A DNA stretch of 64,000 nt from Chryseobacterium sp. Tr-659. Lineage in GTDB: Bacteria; Bacteroidota; Bacteroidia; Flavobacteriales; Weeksellaceae. The notes under the pieces were generated by a model. That model ran no database searches. It was not told the DNA's origin and was given only the letters and a program-made list of their open reading frames with translations. The stretch spans positions 280,005-344,004 of the forward strand of contig NZ_VWWP01000005.1 in assembly GCF_011752975.1 (NCBI RefSeq). The letters run 5' to 3'. The translations under genes and the position numbers were made by a program. Shown piece by piece: positions 1 to 11,261 of this stretch; position 1 is the stretch's first letter; the number at the start of each line of letters is the position of its first letter.

Positions 1-1014
1 CTTATCATCGGTTTATTTGTAGGTAATCTTTTACAGCCGGGACATGGTTTAAACATTGATCCCGCTACCCTTTCCGGTGATGTTTCACAATATCAGGCTA
101 AGGCCCATGAATCTACACTTACGGGTTTTATTATGAACATTATTCCGGAAACGCTGTTCAGCCCTTTGGTAGGTGATAATATACTTCAGGTACTTCTTGT
201 AGCCATTTTGATGGGAATTGCATTGGTTCTTACAAAAGAAAAAAGTCAGAAAGTCACTGATTTTTTGCAGGATTTATCCACTCCTGTATTCAAAATCGTT
301 CATATGCTGATGAAGCTGGCTCCAATTGGGGCATTCGGAGCAATGGCATTTACGATTGGAAAATACGGACTTCATTCTGTGCTGAATCTTATATTCCTTG
401 TTGCTACATTCTATATTACGTCTATACTTTTCGTCGTATTGGTTCTTGGTGCTGTCGCGTGGTATAACGGATTTAATATCTTTAAGCTTCTTTTCTACCT
501 TAAGGAAGAACTTCTTCTCGTCTTGGGAACCAGCTCTTCGGAATCTGCCCTGCCGGGGATTATGGAAAAGCTTGAAAAAGCAGGCTGCTCGAGGGCTATT
601 GTTGGTCTTGTAGTACCTACAGGATATTCTTTTAATCTTGACGGAACCAATATCTATATGACACTTGCCTCTCTGTTCATTGCCCAGGCCCTTAATATTC
701 ATCTTCCTATTGAAAAACAGCTGATGCTGCTTTTGGTAGCTATGTTGAGTTCAAAAGGTGCCGCTGGTGTTACGGGTGCCGGATTTGTTACGCTGGCAGC
801 AACATTGGCCGTAGTTCCCGAAATCCCAATTGCAGGAATGACTCTGATCCTTGGAATTGATAAATTTATGAGTGAATGCAGAGCGTTGACCAATGTAATC
901 GGCAATTCCGTAGCTACGATAGTGGTTGCCAACTGGGAAAAGCAGCTTGATAAAGAGCAGCTTCATTTTTGTCTGGACCATCCGGGAGAAATTGAGAAAA
1001 AGCTTGAAGTGTGA
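1..1014 (+). CDS. dctA: C4-dicarboxylate:cation symporter, DctA-type (5' end outside window)
   Basis: Inner-membrane secondary carrier of the dicarboxylate/amino acid:cation symporter (DAACS) family, probably importing succinate, fumarate or malate with protons or sodium. The frame is open from base 1, so the N-terminal part lies outside the window; 337 residues are visible. Seen: the serine-rich re-entrant loop (SSSESALPG), the NLDGT motif, the second hairpin region ([12 protein letters not shown]) and the late motif [16 protein letters not shown], which resembles DctA more than glutamate carriers. Hydrophobic segments run throughout. The next gene is convergent and no clear terminator lies between them. 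The exact substrate is inferred. Confidence 0.9.
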   Translation, partial: LIIGLFVGNLLQPGHGLNIDPATLSGDVSQYQAKAHESTLTGFIMNIIPETLFSPLVGDNILQVLLVAILMGIALVLTKEKSQKVTDFLQDLSTPVFKIVHMLMKLAPIGAFGAMAFTIGKYGLHSVLNLIFLVATFYITSILFVVLVLGAVAWYNGFNIFKLLFYLKEELLLVLGTSSSESALPGIMEKLEKAGCSRAIVGLVVPTGYSFNLDGTNIYMTLASLFIAQALNIHLPIEKQLMLLLVAMLSSKGAAGVTGAGFVTLAATLAVVPEIPIAGMTLILGIDKFMSECRALTNVIGNSVATIVVANWEKQLDKEQLHFCLDHPGEIEKKLEV

Positions 1015-1098
1015 TGAAAAATAACATCTAATTTGAAGGAACTAAATATAATTAAGATTCGAATTCAAGCTGATAACATAAGATCCTTTATTGAAACA

Positions 1099-1950
1099 TC
1101 AAACCAGAATATTCAGACTTGCCGGCTGCACTTTAACATGAATGGGTGATTTTATCTTATTAAATTCACCATCCAGATGCCAGTTTTTGGTATTGACTTT
1201 AAAAGATATTTCTGAAACCGGAAGATAAGTAACATATTCATCATCTTTCAGCCTTTTAGTAAACATTCTGAAGGCAAATAGCGCTGAATACGTCAATGGA
1301 AACTTCTTTACCAGAACCATGTCTACCAATCCGTCACTTTTGCTGGCTTTTGGTGCAATATAAGCGTTATTACCAAACTGGCGGGTATTGGCAATATTCA
1401 GCATCAGATATTTTCCATTGTACTGCTGGTATGCTTCATCTAAGAATTTAACTTTGATCGGCTTATAATTAAAGAAGGTTTTCAGAGAAACTTTGATATA
1501 ATTTTTGAATCCACGGCTTGTCTTTTCAAATTCCTTAACAACTTTACCATCAAATCCAGTTCCTGAAACATTGATAGAAAGCCTGTCATTCACGGTAAAT
1601 GTGTCAATCTTTCTGGATTTTCTTGCTTTTATCTTTTCTAAAAGTTCGTCCAGATTCTTACTGAATCGGGTTTCATTGGAAAATCCATTTCCCGAGCCCG
1701 CCGGAAAAATTGCCAGGATTTTGTTTGTATTAATAAGATTTTTAGCAACGGTTGAAATTGTTCCATCTCCACCTATTGCTACAAAAATATCCACTTTATC
1801 AAAATAATTTTGAATAAATTCATCTGTCCCTGCAATAGATTCGGAGACGTAATATGACGGATTATCAACTTTTTTTTTGAGTTCATTCAAAAACGGCTGA
1901 TAATTTTTTTTGGCCGAAAAAGGGTTGATAATAAAAGCTACTTTTTCCAT
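1099..1950 (-). CDS. Diacylglycerol/lipid kinase family protein (YegS/DgkB-like)
   Basis: Cytosolic or membrane-associated lipid kinase of the DAGK catalytic family, transferring phosphate from ATP to a lipid such as diacylglycerol. Seen: an N-terminal INPFSAK segment, the nucleotide-binding GGDGT motif (residues 60-64) and PAGSGNGFSN (from about 83), followed by the typical beta-rich C-terminal half. The start MEKVAF is preferred over a Met 13 codons upstream: the family begins with a short strand just before NP, and the upstream Met would put the gene start inside the preceding gene's terminator. Length is 283 residues, normal for the family. Lipid substrate not determinable here. Confidence 0.86.
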   Translation of the reverse strand: MEKVAFIINPFSAKKNYQPFLNELKKKVDNPSYYVSESIAGTDEFIQNYFDKVDIFVAIGGDGTISTVAKNLINTNKILAIFPAGSGNGFSNETRFSKNLDELLEKIKARKSRKIDTFTVNDRLSINVSGTGFDGKVVKEFEKTSRGFKNYIKVSLKTFFNYKPIKVKFLDEAYQQYNGKYLMLNIANTRQFGNNAYIAPKASKSDGLVDMVLVKKFPLTYSALFAFRMFTKRLKDDEYVTYLPVSEISFKVNTKNWHLDGEFNKIKSPIHVKVQPASLNILV

Positions 1951-1962
1951 TACCGCAAAATT

Positions 1963-1990
1963 AAAAAATGCTTCCTGAACTGGAAGCATT
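1963..1990 (-). terminator. Rho-independent terminator between two minus-strand genes
   Basis: A perfect 9-bp stem, AATGCTTCC (1967-1975) with GGAAGCATT (1982-1990), and a 6-nt loop. On the minus strand it is followed by a run of T. It lies just after the RsiV-like lipoprotein gene and before the lipid kinase gene, so the two are probably separate transcripts. Confidence 0.8.
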
Positions 1991-1994
1991 AATA

Positions 1995-2822
1995 TTACTT
2001 AATTTTCATTCTTTCTTTAAATTCTGCATTTAATGTCCCTTTCAAATCTTCCCACGAGACCGGAATTGTAATATCTCCTGCTGCAAACGCAGCGATTTCG
2101 TAAGGGCTGTAATGAAAATACAGGTTTTTATCATCAAAATAAAAATTATCGGAAGCCGGGATCTTTTCTACCAACAGCATCTCAGAGTTCTTCACTTCTC
2201 CGTCTCCATCCATAGTTCCGCTGTTGATCTTGTCAATATTTTTCATCAGAATAGTTTCAATATTACTTTTAGGCATTGAAGTAATATCTTTCAACTCCAG
2301 CTTTTTGCTGTTCTTAAGATCGAAAACACGTTCTGAGAAACCATAATTATCATGGGCCCCGCCTTCGTATCCGCTTCCAACATATTGAATATGCATATAG
2401 TTATTGGTATTGGATATCAGATTCATATGAGAGCTGGAATACCAGTTCTGTGCATAGGTAACATCTGAAACCCAGTCTTTATTATCATTTTTCAAAGAGG
2501 TGAAATAATTATTCTTTTCTTTGTCCAGATAGGCCTGAAGCCCGGCTTTCGAAAAATCTTTGATCTTATCATTCTGAAAATAGATACTATCCAGAAGTTT
2601 TTTATCTTTTATAGAAGGAAAAACAAGCAGCTTTGAAGTATAATTTACTTTTAAAGAGTCTGTAATCTTTGTGGAATCATTTACTTTTACAGAGTCCACC
2701 ATTAATTCATTGGATATTTTATTTTCTGCTTTTGCAGTTGCTGGCACAGCTGTTTCATTTTTTTTGCACGCAGTAAAAGCAAAGAATGAAGATAAAGCCA
2801 AAACTGCAATTGTATTTTTCAT
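1995..2822 (-). CDS. DUF3298 (RsiV-like) domain lipoprotein
   Basis: Predicted periplasm-facing lipoprotein of 275 residues. The N-terminus MKNTIAVLALSSFFAF is a signal sequence ending in a lipobox with Cys at residue 19 (FTACKK). The C-terminal half carries a DUF3298-type signature, including YEGGAH near the middle, as in RsiV and PdaC-like proteins. RsiV is known to bind lysozyme, but that role is not shown here. The start was moved 11 codons inside the longest frame so the lipoprotein signal is N-terminal. Flanked by terminators on both sides, so probably monocistronic. Specific function unknown. Confidence 0.78.
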   Translation of the reverse strand: MKNTIAVLALSSFFAFTACKKNETAVPATAKAENKISNELMVDSVKVNDSTKITDSLKVNYTSKLLVFPSIKDKKLLDSIYFQNDKIKDFSKAGLQAYLDKEKNNYFTSLKNDNKDWVSDVTYAQNWYSSSHMNLISNTNNYMHIQYVGSGYEGGAHDNYGFSERVFDLKNSKKLELKDITSMPKSNIETILMKNIDKINSGTMDGDGEVKNSEMLLVEKIPASDNFYFDDKNLYFHYSPYEIAAFAAGDITIPVSWEDLKGTLNAEFKERMKIK

Positions 2823-2846
2823 AAGTCTATTTTTTACAATAAATAC

Positions 2847-2875
2847 AAAAACCATTCAAAAGATGAATGGTTTTT
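2847..2875 (-). terminator. Rho-independent terminator of the DUF3857 operon
   Basis: Inverted repeat AAAACCATTCA ... TGAATGGTTTT with a 5-nt loop and T-rich flanks. It lies downstream of the two DUF3857 genes (minus strand) and upstream of the RsiV-like lipoprotein start. Confidence 0.8.
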
Positions 2876-2922
2876 GAAAAAAAATATTTTTTTTACGTAT
2901 TCCGTTGAAAATCTTCCGGATA

Positions 2923-4860
2923 TTATTTTTTCACTAAACTAATAACCTGATTTTCAAACTTTGATGCCACCCCCCAGATTTGCTTGAATGCAGGATAATA
3001 TTCTTTCGGGTAATCGGCACTTCCTATTTTTGTTGTGGTTGTCACTTCCAGTTTATTTCCCTTTTGTTCAACAGCATACGTATATTCAATTTCTTTATCT
3101 TCTGTTACAATTCTTTTGGATTTTGGCATTTCTTCAATGGCATAGCCTTCCGGAATTTCAAGTGTGATCTTTTTCACTTTTGTAATAGGTGCTCCGAAAT
3201 CAATGGGGTATTTTCTTACTTCCGTCTGATCAAATTCGTTAGAATTCCTGCTTAAAAATAACATCGGATTGATGATCATTTTCTTTCCTACTCTATCAAT
3301 CAGGTTTGTTGAAGTGAACTTCATGGTGCTTTCAAATGCTCCATTTTCCATTACCTTAGAATTAATATCCGAAAAATCCATTGCATAGTTCTCTTTATAC
3401 TGTTTTTTGTATTTTTCAGCATTGTCATCATAACTATCTTTCGCATACATTGCATATGCTCCGGTATCTTTATCTGAATACGTTCCGGAAATACTACCAT
3501 CATCATTGATTTTTGCTTCCGCGGTAAGAAAAGTATTGCTAGGCTTTGTATTAATCATCTGAACCTGCAGAACTTTATCCCTGCCTACAAGAATTCCGTA
3601 CTGATTCCAGTTTTTAAGAGGAAGTTCATCTAAAGAGGACTGTTTGGAGGTTGCATCATAAAGATGAAGTTTATCATTAACATTGATGGCCACCAGTACA
3701 AAATTCATATTGGAAACATTGGGTGATGATAAATTGATTAGTCCGTTTTCTACGGTGGAAATAATTACCGGATCTGCTTTAATTCCAGCCTCACGAAGCA
3801 TCATCGTTAGAAAAAGATTAATTTCTGCGGCATTTCCTACTTTAGTTTCCAAAAGGTTTTTAATTCCGTTTTCAGTATAAATTCCTTTATCTTTATTCCA
3901 GGTAAATGTTTTCTGAACATAGGAAAATATTGCATTGGCCTTTTCAAGATCGGTTTTCATCTCTAAAACTCCGGCCGGCATATTTTCTTTAGCAAGCTTT
4001 GTCTTTTTCAATTCTTGTCCAAAGTCTTCATTTTCATAAAGCCTTTTACCAATTTGAGACCAGGAAGAAGAATACAATTTAAGTTCTCTGAAATTCGTTG
4101 AATTCAGCTCAGCACTAATTTTTGTACGGAAATTTCTATCGTTTCTTACCCATTTTTCCGTTTTAAATCCTTTTATATTCTCATAAGCAAACCTGAAGGT
4201 TTTATACTGAGAACCATATAAATTTCTTTCTTCTATTTCTCTGTGTTTAGGGAGCATCTCTCCGGTATAATTAACATTATATGCGATATTAAGCGGAGCA
4301 TCCAACACATATTCCGTATTCAGGGATGGGGTATCAGATTCTATCAGCACCTCCGGGATGATAAACAGAAAAGGTGATACCACTTCATACTGATATTCTA
4401 ATACAGACCCGTTTTTCACATTCGGAAAAGCAAATTTAGTCAGCATAACAGATTTACTCTCTTTACTTTTATACTGTGAGCTCTTTTCTACTTTTACAGG
4501 GACTACATTTCCGTTCTCCAGATTATAGGTAAACGCTTTGAACTTACTTAATGTTTCTCTGTTGGAACCAACATTGTAAATGGGAATTTCAAGATTCAAC
4601 CAATCTTCTGCTTTATCTTTATCATAAATTTTTACTCTGTAAAAATATTTTTTGTGCAGGTTCCCTGTGGATACGTCCACCATAAAATAGGCTGATTTAT
4701 ACAATATTTCAGCAGGTGCATTTTCATCTAATAATGATTTCGTTTTGGAAAGATCTGCCTCATTAAATTTGGGAGGATTCAGAAACTCATATTTTTTCTG
4801 CGCATTGATCAGTATTGTATTGGCGGAACAAATGATCAGTACTATTATTTTTTTCATCAT
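2923..4860 (-). CDS. DUF3857 protein with degenerate transglutaminase-like domain
   Basis: Exported protein of 645 residues (signal MMKKIIVLIICSANTILINAQ). An N-terminal DUF3857-type beta domain is followed by a transglutaminase-like fold at about residues 290-420 and a C-terminal beta domain, the architecture common in Bacteroidetes. At the position where the neighbouring paralog has its catalytic Cys (GDCKG), this protein reads GNAAE, with Ala at residue 344. The His position appears to be Asn (MNFVLVAI), while LYDAT keeps the Asp. Enzymatic activity is therefore unlikely, and a binding or scaffold role is inferred. The start overlaps the upstream paralog's stop (TAATG), so the two are translationally coupled. 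Confidence 0.82.
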   Translation of the reverse strand: MMKKIIVLIICSANTILINAQKKYEFLNPPKFNEADLSKTKSLLDENAPAEILYKSAYFMVDVSTGNLHKKYFYRVKIYDKDKAEDWLNLEIPIYNVGSNRETLSKFKAFTYNLENGNVVPVKVEKSSQYKSKESKSVMLTKFAFPNVKNGSVLEYQYEVVSPFLFIIPEVLIESDTPSLNTEYVLDAPLNIAYNVNYTGEMLPKHREIEERNLYGSQYKTFRFAYENIKGFKTEKWVRNDRNFRTKISAELNSTNFRELKLYSSSWSQIGKRLYENEDFGQELKKTKLAKENMPAGVLEMKTDLEKANAIFSYVQKTFTWNKDKGIYTENGIKNLLETKVGNAAEINLFLTMMLREAGIKADPVIISTVENGLINLSSPNVSNMNFVLVAINVNDKLHLYDATSKQSSLDELPLKNWNQYGILVGRDKVLQVQMINTKPSNTFLTAEAKINDDGSISGTYSDKDTGAYAMYAKDSYDDNAEKYKKQYKENYAMDFSDINSKVMENGAFESTMKFTSTNLIDRVGKKMIINPMLFLSRNSNEFDQTEVRKYPIDFGAPITKVKKITLEIPEGYAIEEMPKSKRIVTEDKEIEYTYAVEQKGNKLEVTTTTKIGSADYPKEYYPAFKQIWGVASKFENQVISLVKK

Positions 4861-6752
4861 TATATTTTAGTTATTAAGATTTTTGAATTGTCCATATTCA
4901 TGATTTTTTTTCTGAATCCTATGTAATCGTTGTATTTCTCTTTGGGGTAGATCCCTTTATTCAGTTGTATTTTTCGTATGACTTTTACCTGATCTTTCTC
5001 TTTCACAAAGCTCAATTTATAAGCCCCGAATTCAGAATTGATATTGCTATCGTAGGGGGTTTCATCTATCTTATACCCTTTAGGAAGGGTAAAAACGATT
5101 TCATAATCATCTTCAAAAGATTGTCTGATTTCGAAAGGAAGTTCGCGGCTTTCGTCTGTTTTATAGATATTATCAGAGAAAATCGGAACAGCTCTGAATA
5201 AGAGACTACTTCCTGCCTGTTTAGAAAAATTATTCGTCTTAAAATCTATATCATAAGTAATAACAGCATTATCTCTGTCATTGACAAAATTTTTCATTTC
5301 AACCTTTTCAAAGTTTAAAATATTAAACCTGCTTTTCAAAGCCTCATTTTTTTCTTTGGAATTAAGATTGACAAATCCCAGATTATAATCGTACTGGCTT
5401 CCGGTATAGGAGAAGTTTCCTGTTCCTGTAATACTGTTGTCTTCATTAAGATTGATCTTCAGCAATTGTTTTTCTTTATTTTGCTCAGCCTTATATACCG
5501 GTGTATTCATCAATTCAATACCTTTTGAAGTTACAGCAAGTACGTTTCTATCTGTTGTATTATAGCTTAAATGATTAAAGGCGATCTGCTGTGAAGTATT
5601 TTCCAACCAGATATTCCCTTTTTCAGTAGGAACCATCAAAATGACGTGATTACCTCCCATTGAAGGAAAGTCAGCATCAAAAGAAACCGGTGATCCATTG
5701 GAATTAACCACACAATAAGTAGATGGAATTCCTGCTTCATTCAACAGGGTTTTCATATAATTTGTAAGCCCTTTACAGTCACCATATCCTTTTTTGTGTA
5801 CTTCATCAGGCTGCATAGGCATCCATCCTCCTATCCCTAACGATACGGCTATATATCTGGTTTTAGCCTGCATATATTGATAGATCTTCTTTACTTTTTC
5901 TTCTGTTGAACCCTGTAACTGCAATGAAGCCACTTCTGCTTTAATATCAGAAGTAGACAGAGAAACAGGCTCTAAAATATCTTTATAATACCAGGTTCCG
6001 AAATCTGCCCAGCTATTGAAAGTACCCTGTTTACCTGCGAGATTAAATTTTGTAAGTGTAAAATTAACAAACGGCAATATCTTAACAGGATCCGGAATTA
6101 GAACAGCATCATCAATTGCCGGAACATTTTTATATGAATACGTCTTTTCATTTCCACTGCCACTCTCTATAACTGATGCATAATTGTATTTTGATGGATA
6201 AATTTTAGATTTAAGTTCAATCCCTGACGTGTTGAGGATTTTAAACTGTGCTTCTTCTAAAGAAGTTTTAACCAAGGCAAATGGCATAAAATCCGGGATA
6301 AAAATGGTATTTTTATCTTCAGTCTCATAAGATAAATCAATAGTATAAGGATACTGAACCGGCGTATAAGAAAATATAAGAATTCTGTTATCAGAATAGA
6401 ATACGCCCTGCGGATTGTTGGCATAATCTTTAAAGTCAGATTTTGAAAAGCTTTTGATCTTTTTTCCAGACTCGTCGTAGATTGTGACCTTTATATTAGA
6501 AATACTTTTCGCTTTATTATAAGAAATATAAGCTGCAGCTTTTTCATTTCCATCTTTGTTTAAAACCGTGGTTACTGTATTGTGCTGATATTTTATTTCA
6601 TCTATTTTGTTAATCTGAGCAGTTGTAAAATCCTTTCGAATAACAATATTGGCATTTTTCTTTAAATTTTCAGGAATTGCAGAAACAGGATACGTTTGTG
6701 CAAAATACAAAGAGGTTACAGATAAGACCCCAAGAAAGAATATTTTCATCAT
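4860..6752 (-). CDS. DUF3857 / transglutaminase-like domain protein
   Basis: Exported protein of 630 residues with signal MMKIFFLGVLSVTSLYFAQ. It has an N-terminal DUF3857 domain, a transglutaminase-like core and a C-terminal beta domain. The Cys motif YGDCKGLTNYM (Cys326) and the His motif GGNHVILMVP are present; the acidic position is WLEN (Glu rather than the more usual Asp). The core resembles papain-like transglutaminase or protease folds; the substrate is unknown. It is first in a two-gene operon with an inactive-looking paralog that starts on its stop codon. The pairing suggests two proteins working together, by inference only. Confidence 0.84.
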   Translation of the reverse strand: MMKIFFLGVLSVTSLYFAQTYPVSAIPENLKKNANIVIRKDFTTAQINKIDEIKYQHNTVTTVLNKDGNEKAAAYISYNKAKSISNIKVTIYDESGKKIKSFSKSDFKDYANNPQGVFYSDNRILIFSYTPVQYPYTIDLSYETEDKNTIFIPDFMPFALVKTSLEEAQFKILNTSGIELKSKIYPSKYNYASVIESGSGNEKTYSYKNVPAIDDAVLIPDPVKILPFVNFTLTKFNLAGKQGTFNSWADFGTWYYKDILEPVSLSTSDIKAEVASLQLQGSTEEKVKKIYQYMQAKTRYIAVSLGIGGWMPMQPDEVHKKGYGDCKGLTNYMKTLLNEAGIPSTYCVVNSNGSPVSFDADFPSMGGNHVILMVPTEKGNIWLENTSQQIAFNHLSYNTTDRNVLAVTSKGIELMNTPVYKAEQNKEKQLLKINLNEDNSITGTGNFSYTGSQYDYNLGFVNLNSKEKNEALKSRFNILNFEKVEMKNFVNDRDNAVITYDIDFKTNNFSKQAGSSLLFRAVPIFSDNIYKTDESRELPFEIRQSFEDDYEIVFTLPKGYKIDETPYDSNINSEFGAYKLSFVKEKDQVKVIRKIQLNKGIYPKEKYNDYIGFRKKIMNMDNSKILITKI

Positions 6753-6795
6753 TAGTTATTAACGCAGGCAAAAATAAGAAAATCTTAACAATCTT

Positions 6796-6833
6796 TAAAA
6801 AAATATTAAAAAGGCTCCACAAAATGGAACCTT
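6796..6833 (-). terminator. Rho-independent terminator of a minus-strand transcript with no annotated gene
   Basis: Stem AAGGCTCC (6811-6818) with GGAACCTT (6826-6833), one G-T wobble and a 7-nt loop, followed on the minus strand by T-rich sequence. The upstream protein gene already has its own terminator near 7100, so this one implies another minus-strand transcript between the two. Confidence 0.65.
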
Positions 6834-6990
6834 TATTAATACTTAAAAAAGTACTATCCTGAATGTACCTATAAGGCTATGAACACATTACCAATTTTAT
6901 TGAGAAAATCCGCAGAATATATTTATACCTCAAAACTGAGGTAAAATATATATTCCTTACATGAAGTGAGAAGAACTTCATATTGTCTGC
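6805..6990 (-). ncRNA. Candidate structured small RNA
   Basis: The 380-base gap between the DUF3857 operon and the DUF5684 gene holds no convincing protein gene but is highly structured. In minus-strand order there is a -7-like box TAATTTTG (6995-7002), a hairpin ATGAAGT/ACTTCAT (6961-6981), and a long hairpin with TACCTCA/TGAGGTA and an AAAC loop (6926-6943). That stem extends by 8 more base pairs across a single bulge (to 6917 and 6951). A terminator hairpin with a T-run follows (6811-6833). A promoter-like box, two hairpins and a terminator suggest a roughly 185-nt RNA. No known family recognised, and expression is unproven. Confidence 0.42.
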
Positions 6991-7091
6991 ATTTCAAAAT
7001 TACTATAAATTTAGCTTTACTATAATTCAATATTTGTAGAATTAATAATAAAGAATGGTACAATAAATTCTACAAGAGTAAAAAAGATCAT

Positions 7092-7120
7092 AAAAAAAGC
7101 TCCTAAAAAGGAGCCTTTAA
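7092..7120 (-). terminator. Rho-independent terminator of the DUF5684 gene
   Basis: Stem GCTCCT (7099-7104) with AGGAGC (7109-7114), a 4-nt loop, and A/T-runs on both flanks. It lies directly downstream of the minus-strand DUF5684 gene. Confidence 0.75.
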
Positions 7121-7132
7121 TTTTTTCATTTT

Positions 7133-7555
7133 CTAATCATTCGGAATTCTTTTACTATCATAGGTATCGCTTCCCAGCCCTAGTACAGGAATAAAAATAA
7201 ATCCAAGGAAGAATATCAGTATCGTGTAAAGAGGAGTTTCTTTATCAAAGCCTTTGGCCAGCCTGTCGTAAACAACCCAGCAAGCGAAGATATTTACCAA
7301 AGGAATCAGGAATAGAATAAACCACCAAATTGGTTTCTTTACTATCTCCAACAGAACTATCGTATTATAAATGGGGATAAAAGCTGCCCAGGCATCTTGT
7401 CTTCCCGCTTTCTGGAAGATTTTATACATGCAGTATCCATAGAATAAATAGAATACTAAGCCTATAAACATTGTGCCGATCCCTAATCCTGCAGCAGCTG
7501 CACCGGAAACCGAATCTGCCCCTTCATAAGGAGCTGTTTGTAAAAGAGTTAACAT
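7133..7555 (-). CDS. DUF5684-type small membrane protein
   Basis: Membrane protein of 140 residues with about four hydrophobic segments: near residues 25-45, 57-70, 76-95 and 110-125. The segment AGRQDAWAAFIPIYNTIVLLEI followed by KPIWWFI is characteristic of the family I associate with DUF5684, often annotated as signal-peptidase-I-like although it lacks a peptidase active site. It lies downstream of gyrB but is separated from it by a terminator, and has its own terminator, so it is probably monocistronic. Function unknown. Confidence 0.75.
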   Translation of the reverse strand: MLTLLQTAPYEGADSVSGAAAAGLGIGTMFIGLVFYLFYGYCMYKIFQKAGRQDAWAAFIPIYNTIVLLEIVKKPIWWFILFLIPLVNIFACWVVYDRLAKGFDKETPLYTILIFFLGFIFIPVLGLGSDTYDSKRIPND

Positions 7556-7590
7556 ATTATTATTTTTTTTGGTTTCACCAAATATAAAAA

Positions 7591-7614
7591 AAGCTTCTAA
7601 ATAATTAGAAGCTT
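7591..7614 (-). terminator. gyrB terminator
   Basis: A perfect 10-bp stem, AAGCTTCTAA (7591-7600) with TTAGAAGCTT (7605-7614), and a 4-nt loop, flanked by A and T runs. It lies 23 bases after the gyrB stop on the minus strand. Confidence 0.88.
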
Positions 7615-7637
7615 TTTTATTATATTTTTAAAAAGGT

Positions 7638-9641
<2,004 letters not shown>

Positions 9642-9743
9642 TTAAAAAATGTCAAAAAAACATTATTAGCAGAACAAAAAACAAGCCCAAGCCTACTAAT
9701 ATTTTTTAGAGGAAGTTATTAATTATTATAATTGAAAATGCTA

Positions 9744-11087
9744 TTATTTCTTAATAAACCTGCTCTTATATGTCGTATTATTTGTAATAACCTCTATAAT
9801 ATAACTTCCAGTTGTTAAATGCTCAATATCTATCTTAGATTTATTAGACGAGAAGATAAAATCACCTGCTACTGTAAAAATATTTACTTTATTGATCTTT
9901 TCATTCTTACTAACTTGAATATTAATAAAATCTGATGTAGGATTAGGATATAGCTGAATATTATCTACACTCATATTATCGACATTCTTAACATTTAATG
10001 CAAGTTCAGAAGGATTTAGAGTTCTTATATATTTATTCACTCGATCTGTAGTACTGTTTAAACTATATCTTCTACTGTCTAGACAGACAAATGTATTATC
10101 ATCTATTAAACGGACAACCCTGATAACAGCATCTGCAGAAGTGTATTTATAGCTTCCATTATTAAAAGTATTATCTGGTTCACCATTACTTTTTAACCTA
10201 AAAATTACAGTAGCATTATACCCATATGCTTGACCACCTCCAAAAAATAGAATATTATTATTAGAATCTGTAATTACTTTTGATCCTCCAGGTGGAAAAT
10301 CCCCTTGAATAGTTCCTCCAATTCCGAAAGCATTATCTAATACTCCAGCAGATGTGTATTTTTTAATAATACCTGTAGAGGGCTGTAAATAAAGGTTACC
10401 ATTTACATGGTCTAAGGCAAATGTAAAATTAGACACATCCAAACTCCCTACATTTCCATATTGAGTATCTTGCATTCCATTAAAATCATATTTTGTAATC
10501 ATATAGCCGTAAGAAGGTCCAGAAGGATTATTATTAGGATAATAATTAAACACATAAATATTATTATCACTTACAATAAATTGTTGCCCTGTATTAATTA
10601 CAAATGAGTTGTCTATCTGTCCATTAGAAAGAAGCTTTCTTATTTGTCCATTGGTTCGAAAAAACAATGAAGAATCAGGATTAACGGATATACTATATAC
10701 ATTTTGCGGAAATGTCACCACACCATTTACACCAAATGATAAATCTGGTAATCCTCCCAAATCATATTTTGCAATTTTATCATTTGAAGACAGGTATATA
10801 TTCTGATCATTAACTGATATAGAGTTTGAATTATTTGTTATTGGAATTACGTTATCTATCACTCCATTAGTTCCAAAACCAGGATAAGGTGTACCCATAA
10901 TTGTAACTTTTTTCAAATTCGAAGATCCATAATACATATATGTACTTCCATCGGCTCCTATTGCTCCTTTAAAATTTAAAGAAGAATAAAATTCTGAGAT
11001 AGGATAAGCCTGCTCACGCCCAACATAATACTGACAATAGCTCATTACAGGCAATAAAAGTAGCCAAAAGAAAAATCTAATTTTCAT
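9744..11087 (-). CDS. T9SS-sorted delta-60 repeat protein
   Basis: Secreted protein of 447 residues. The signal peptide is MKIRFFFWLLLLPVMSYCQ. It then has at least five delta-60-type beta-propeller repeats (for example GLPDLSFGVNGVVTFP, GVLDNAFGIGGTI and GEPDNTFNNGSY), forming most of residues 40-340. The last 75 residues are a T9SS type A sorting domain, with YPNPTSDFINI and a C-terminal SRFIKK. It should cross the outer membrane through the type IX system and be released or anchored at the surface. Ligand or role unknown. AT-richer than gyrB next to it, as such surface proteins often are. Standing alone on the minus strand, it is probably monocistronic. Confidence 0.87.
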   Translation of the reverse strand: MKIRFFFWLLLLPVMSYCQYYVGREQAYPISEFYSSLNFKGAIGADGSTYMYYGSSNLKKVTIMGTPYPGFGTNGVIDNVIPITNNSNSISVNDQNIYLSSNDKIAKYDLGGLPDLSFGVNGVVTFPQNVYSISVNPDSSLFFRTNGQIRKLLSNGQIDNSFVINTGQQFIVSDNNIYVFNYYPNNNPSGPSYGYMITKYDFNGMQDTQYGNVGSLDVSNFTFALDHVNGNLYLQPSTGIIKKYTSAGVLDNAFGIGGTIQGDFPPGGSKVITDSNNNILFFGGGQAYGYNATVIFRLKSNGEPDNTFNNGSYKYTSADAVIRVVRLIDDNTFVCLDSRRYSLNSTTDRVNKYIRTLNPSELALNVKNVDNMSVDNIQLYPNPTSDFINIQVSKNEKINKVNIFTVAGDFIFSSNKSKIDIEHLTTGSYIIEVITNNTTYKSRFIKK

Positions 11088-11261
11088 AATTATTAAAGTT
11101 TATCCAAAAATAGCTATTTTCTTTTTTACATTACAAAACTTAAATAGTACCCTACCTAAAAGAGCATAAAGTTATTGTCTATTTTCTGAACCTTAACTGT
11201 TGTAAATCATATTCAACATCAATAATTTATGCGTAAATTTATTTACTGAAAAGTTGATATT

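Noticed and set aside
6881..7000. Short frames in the gap near 6.9 kb (33 codons minus, 21 codons plus)
   Set aside because: Both are short, lack a promoter or family resemblance, and coincide with the strong hairpins; the region fits a structured RNA better.
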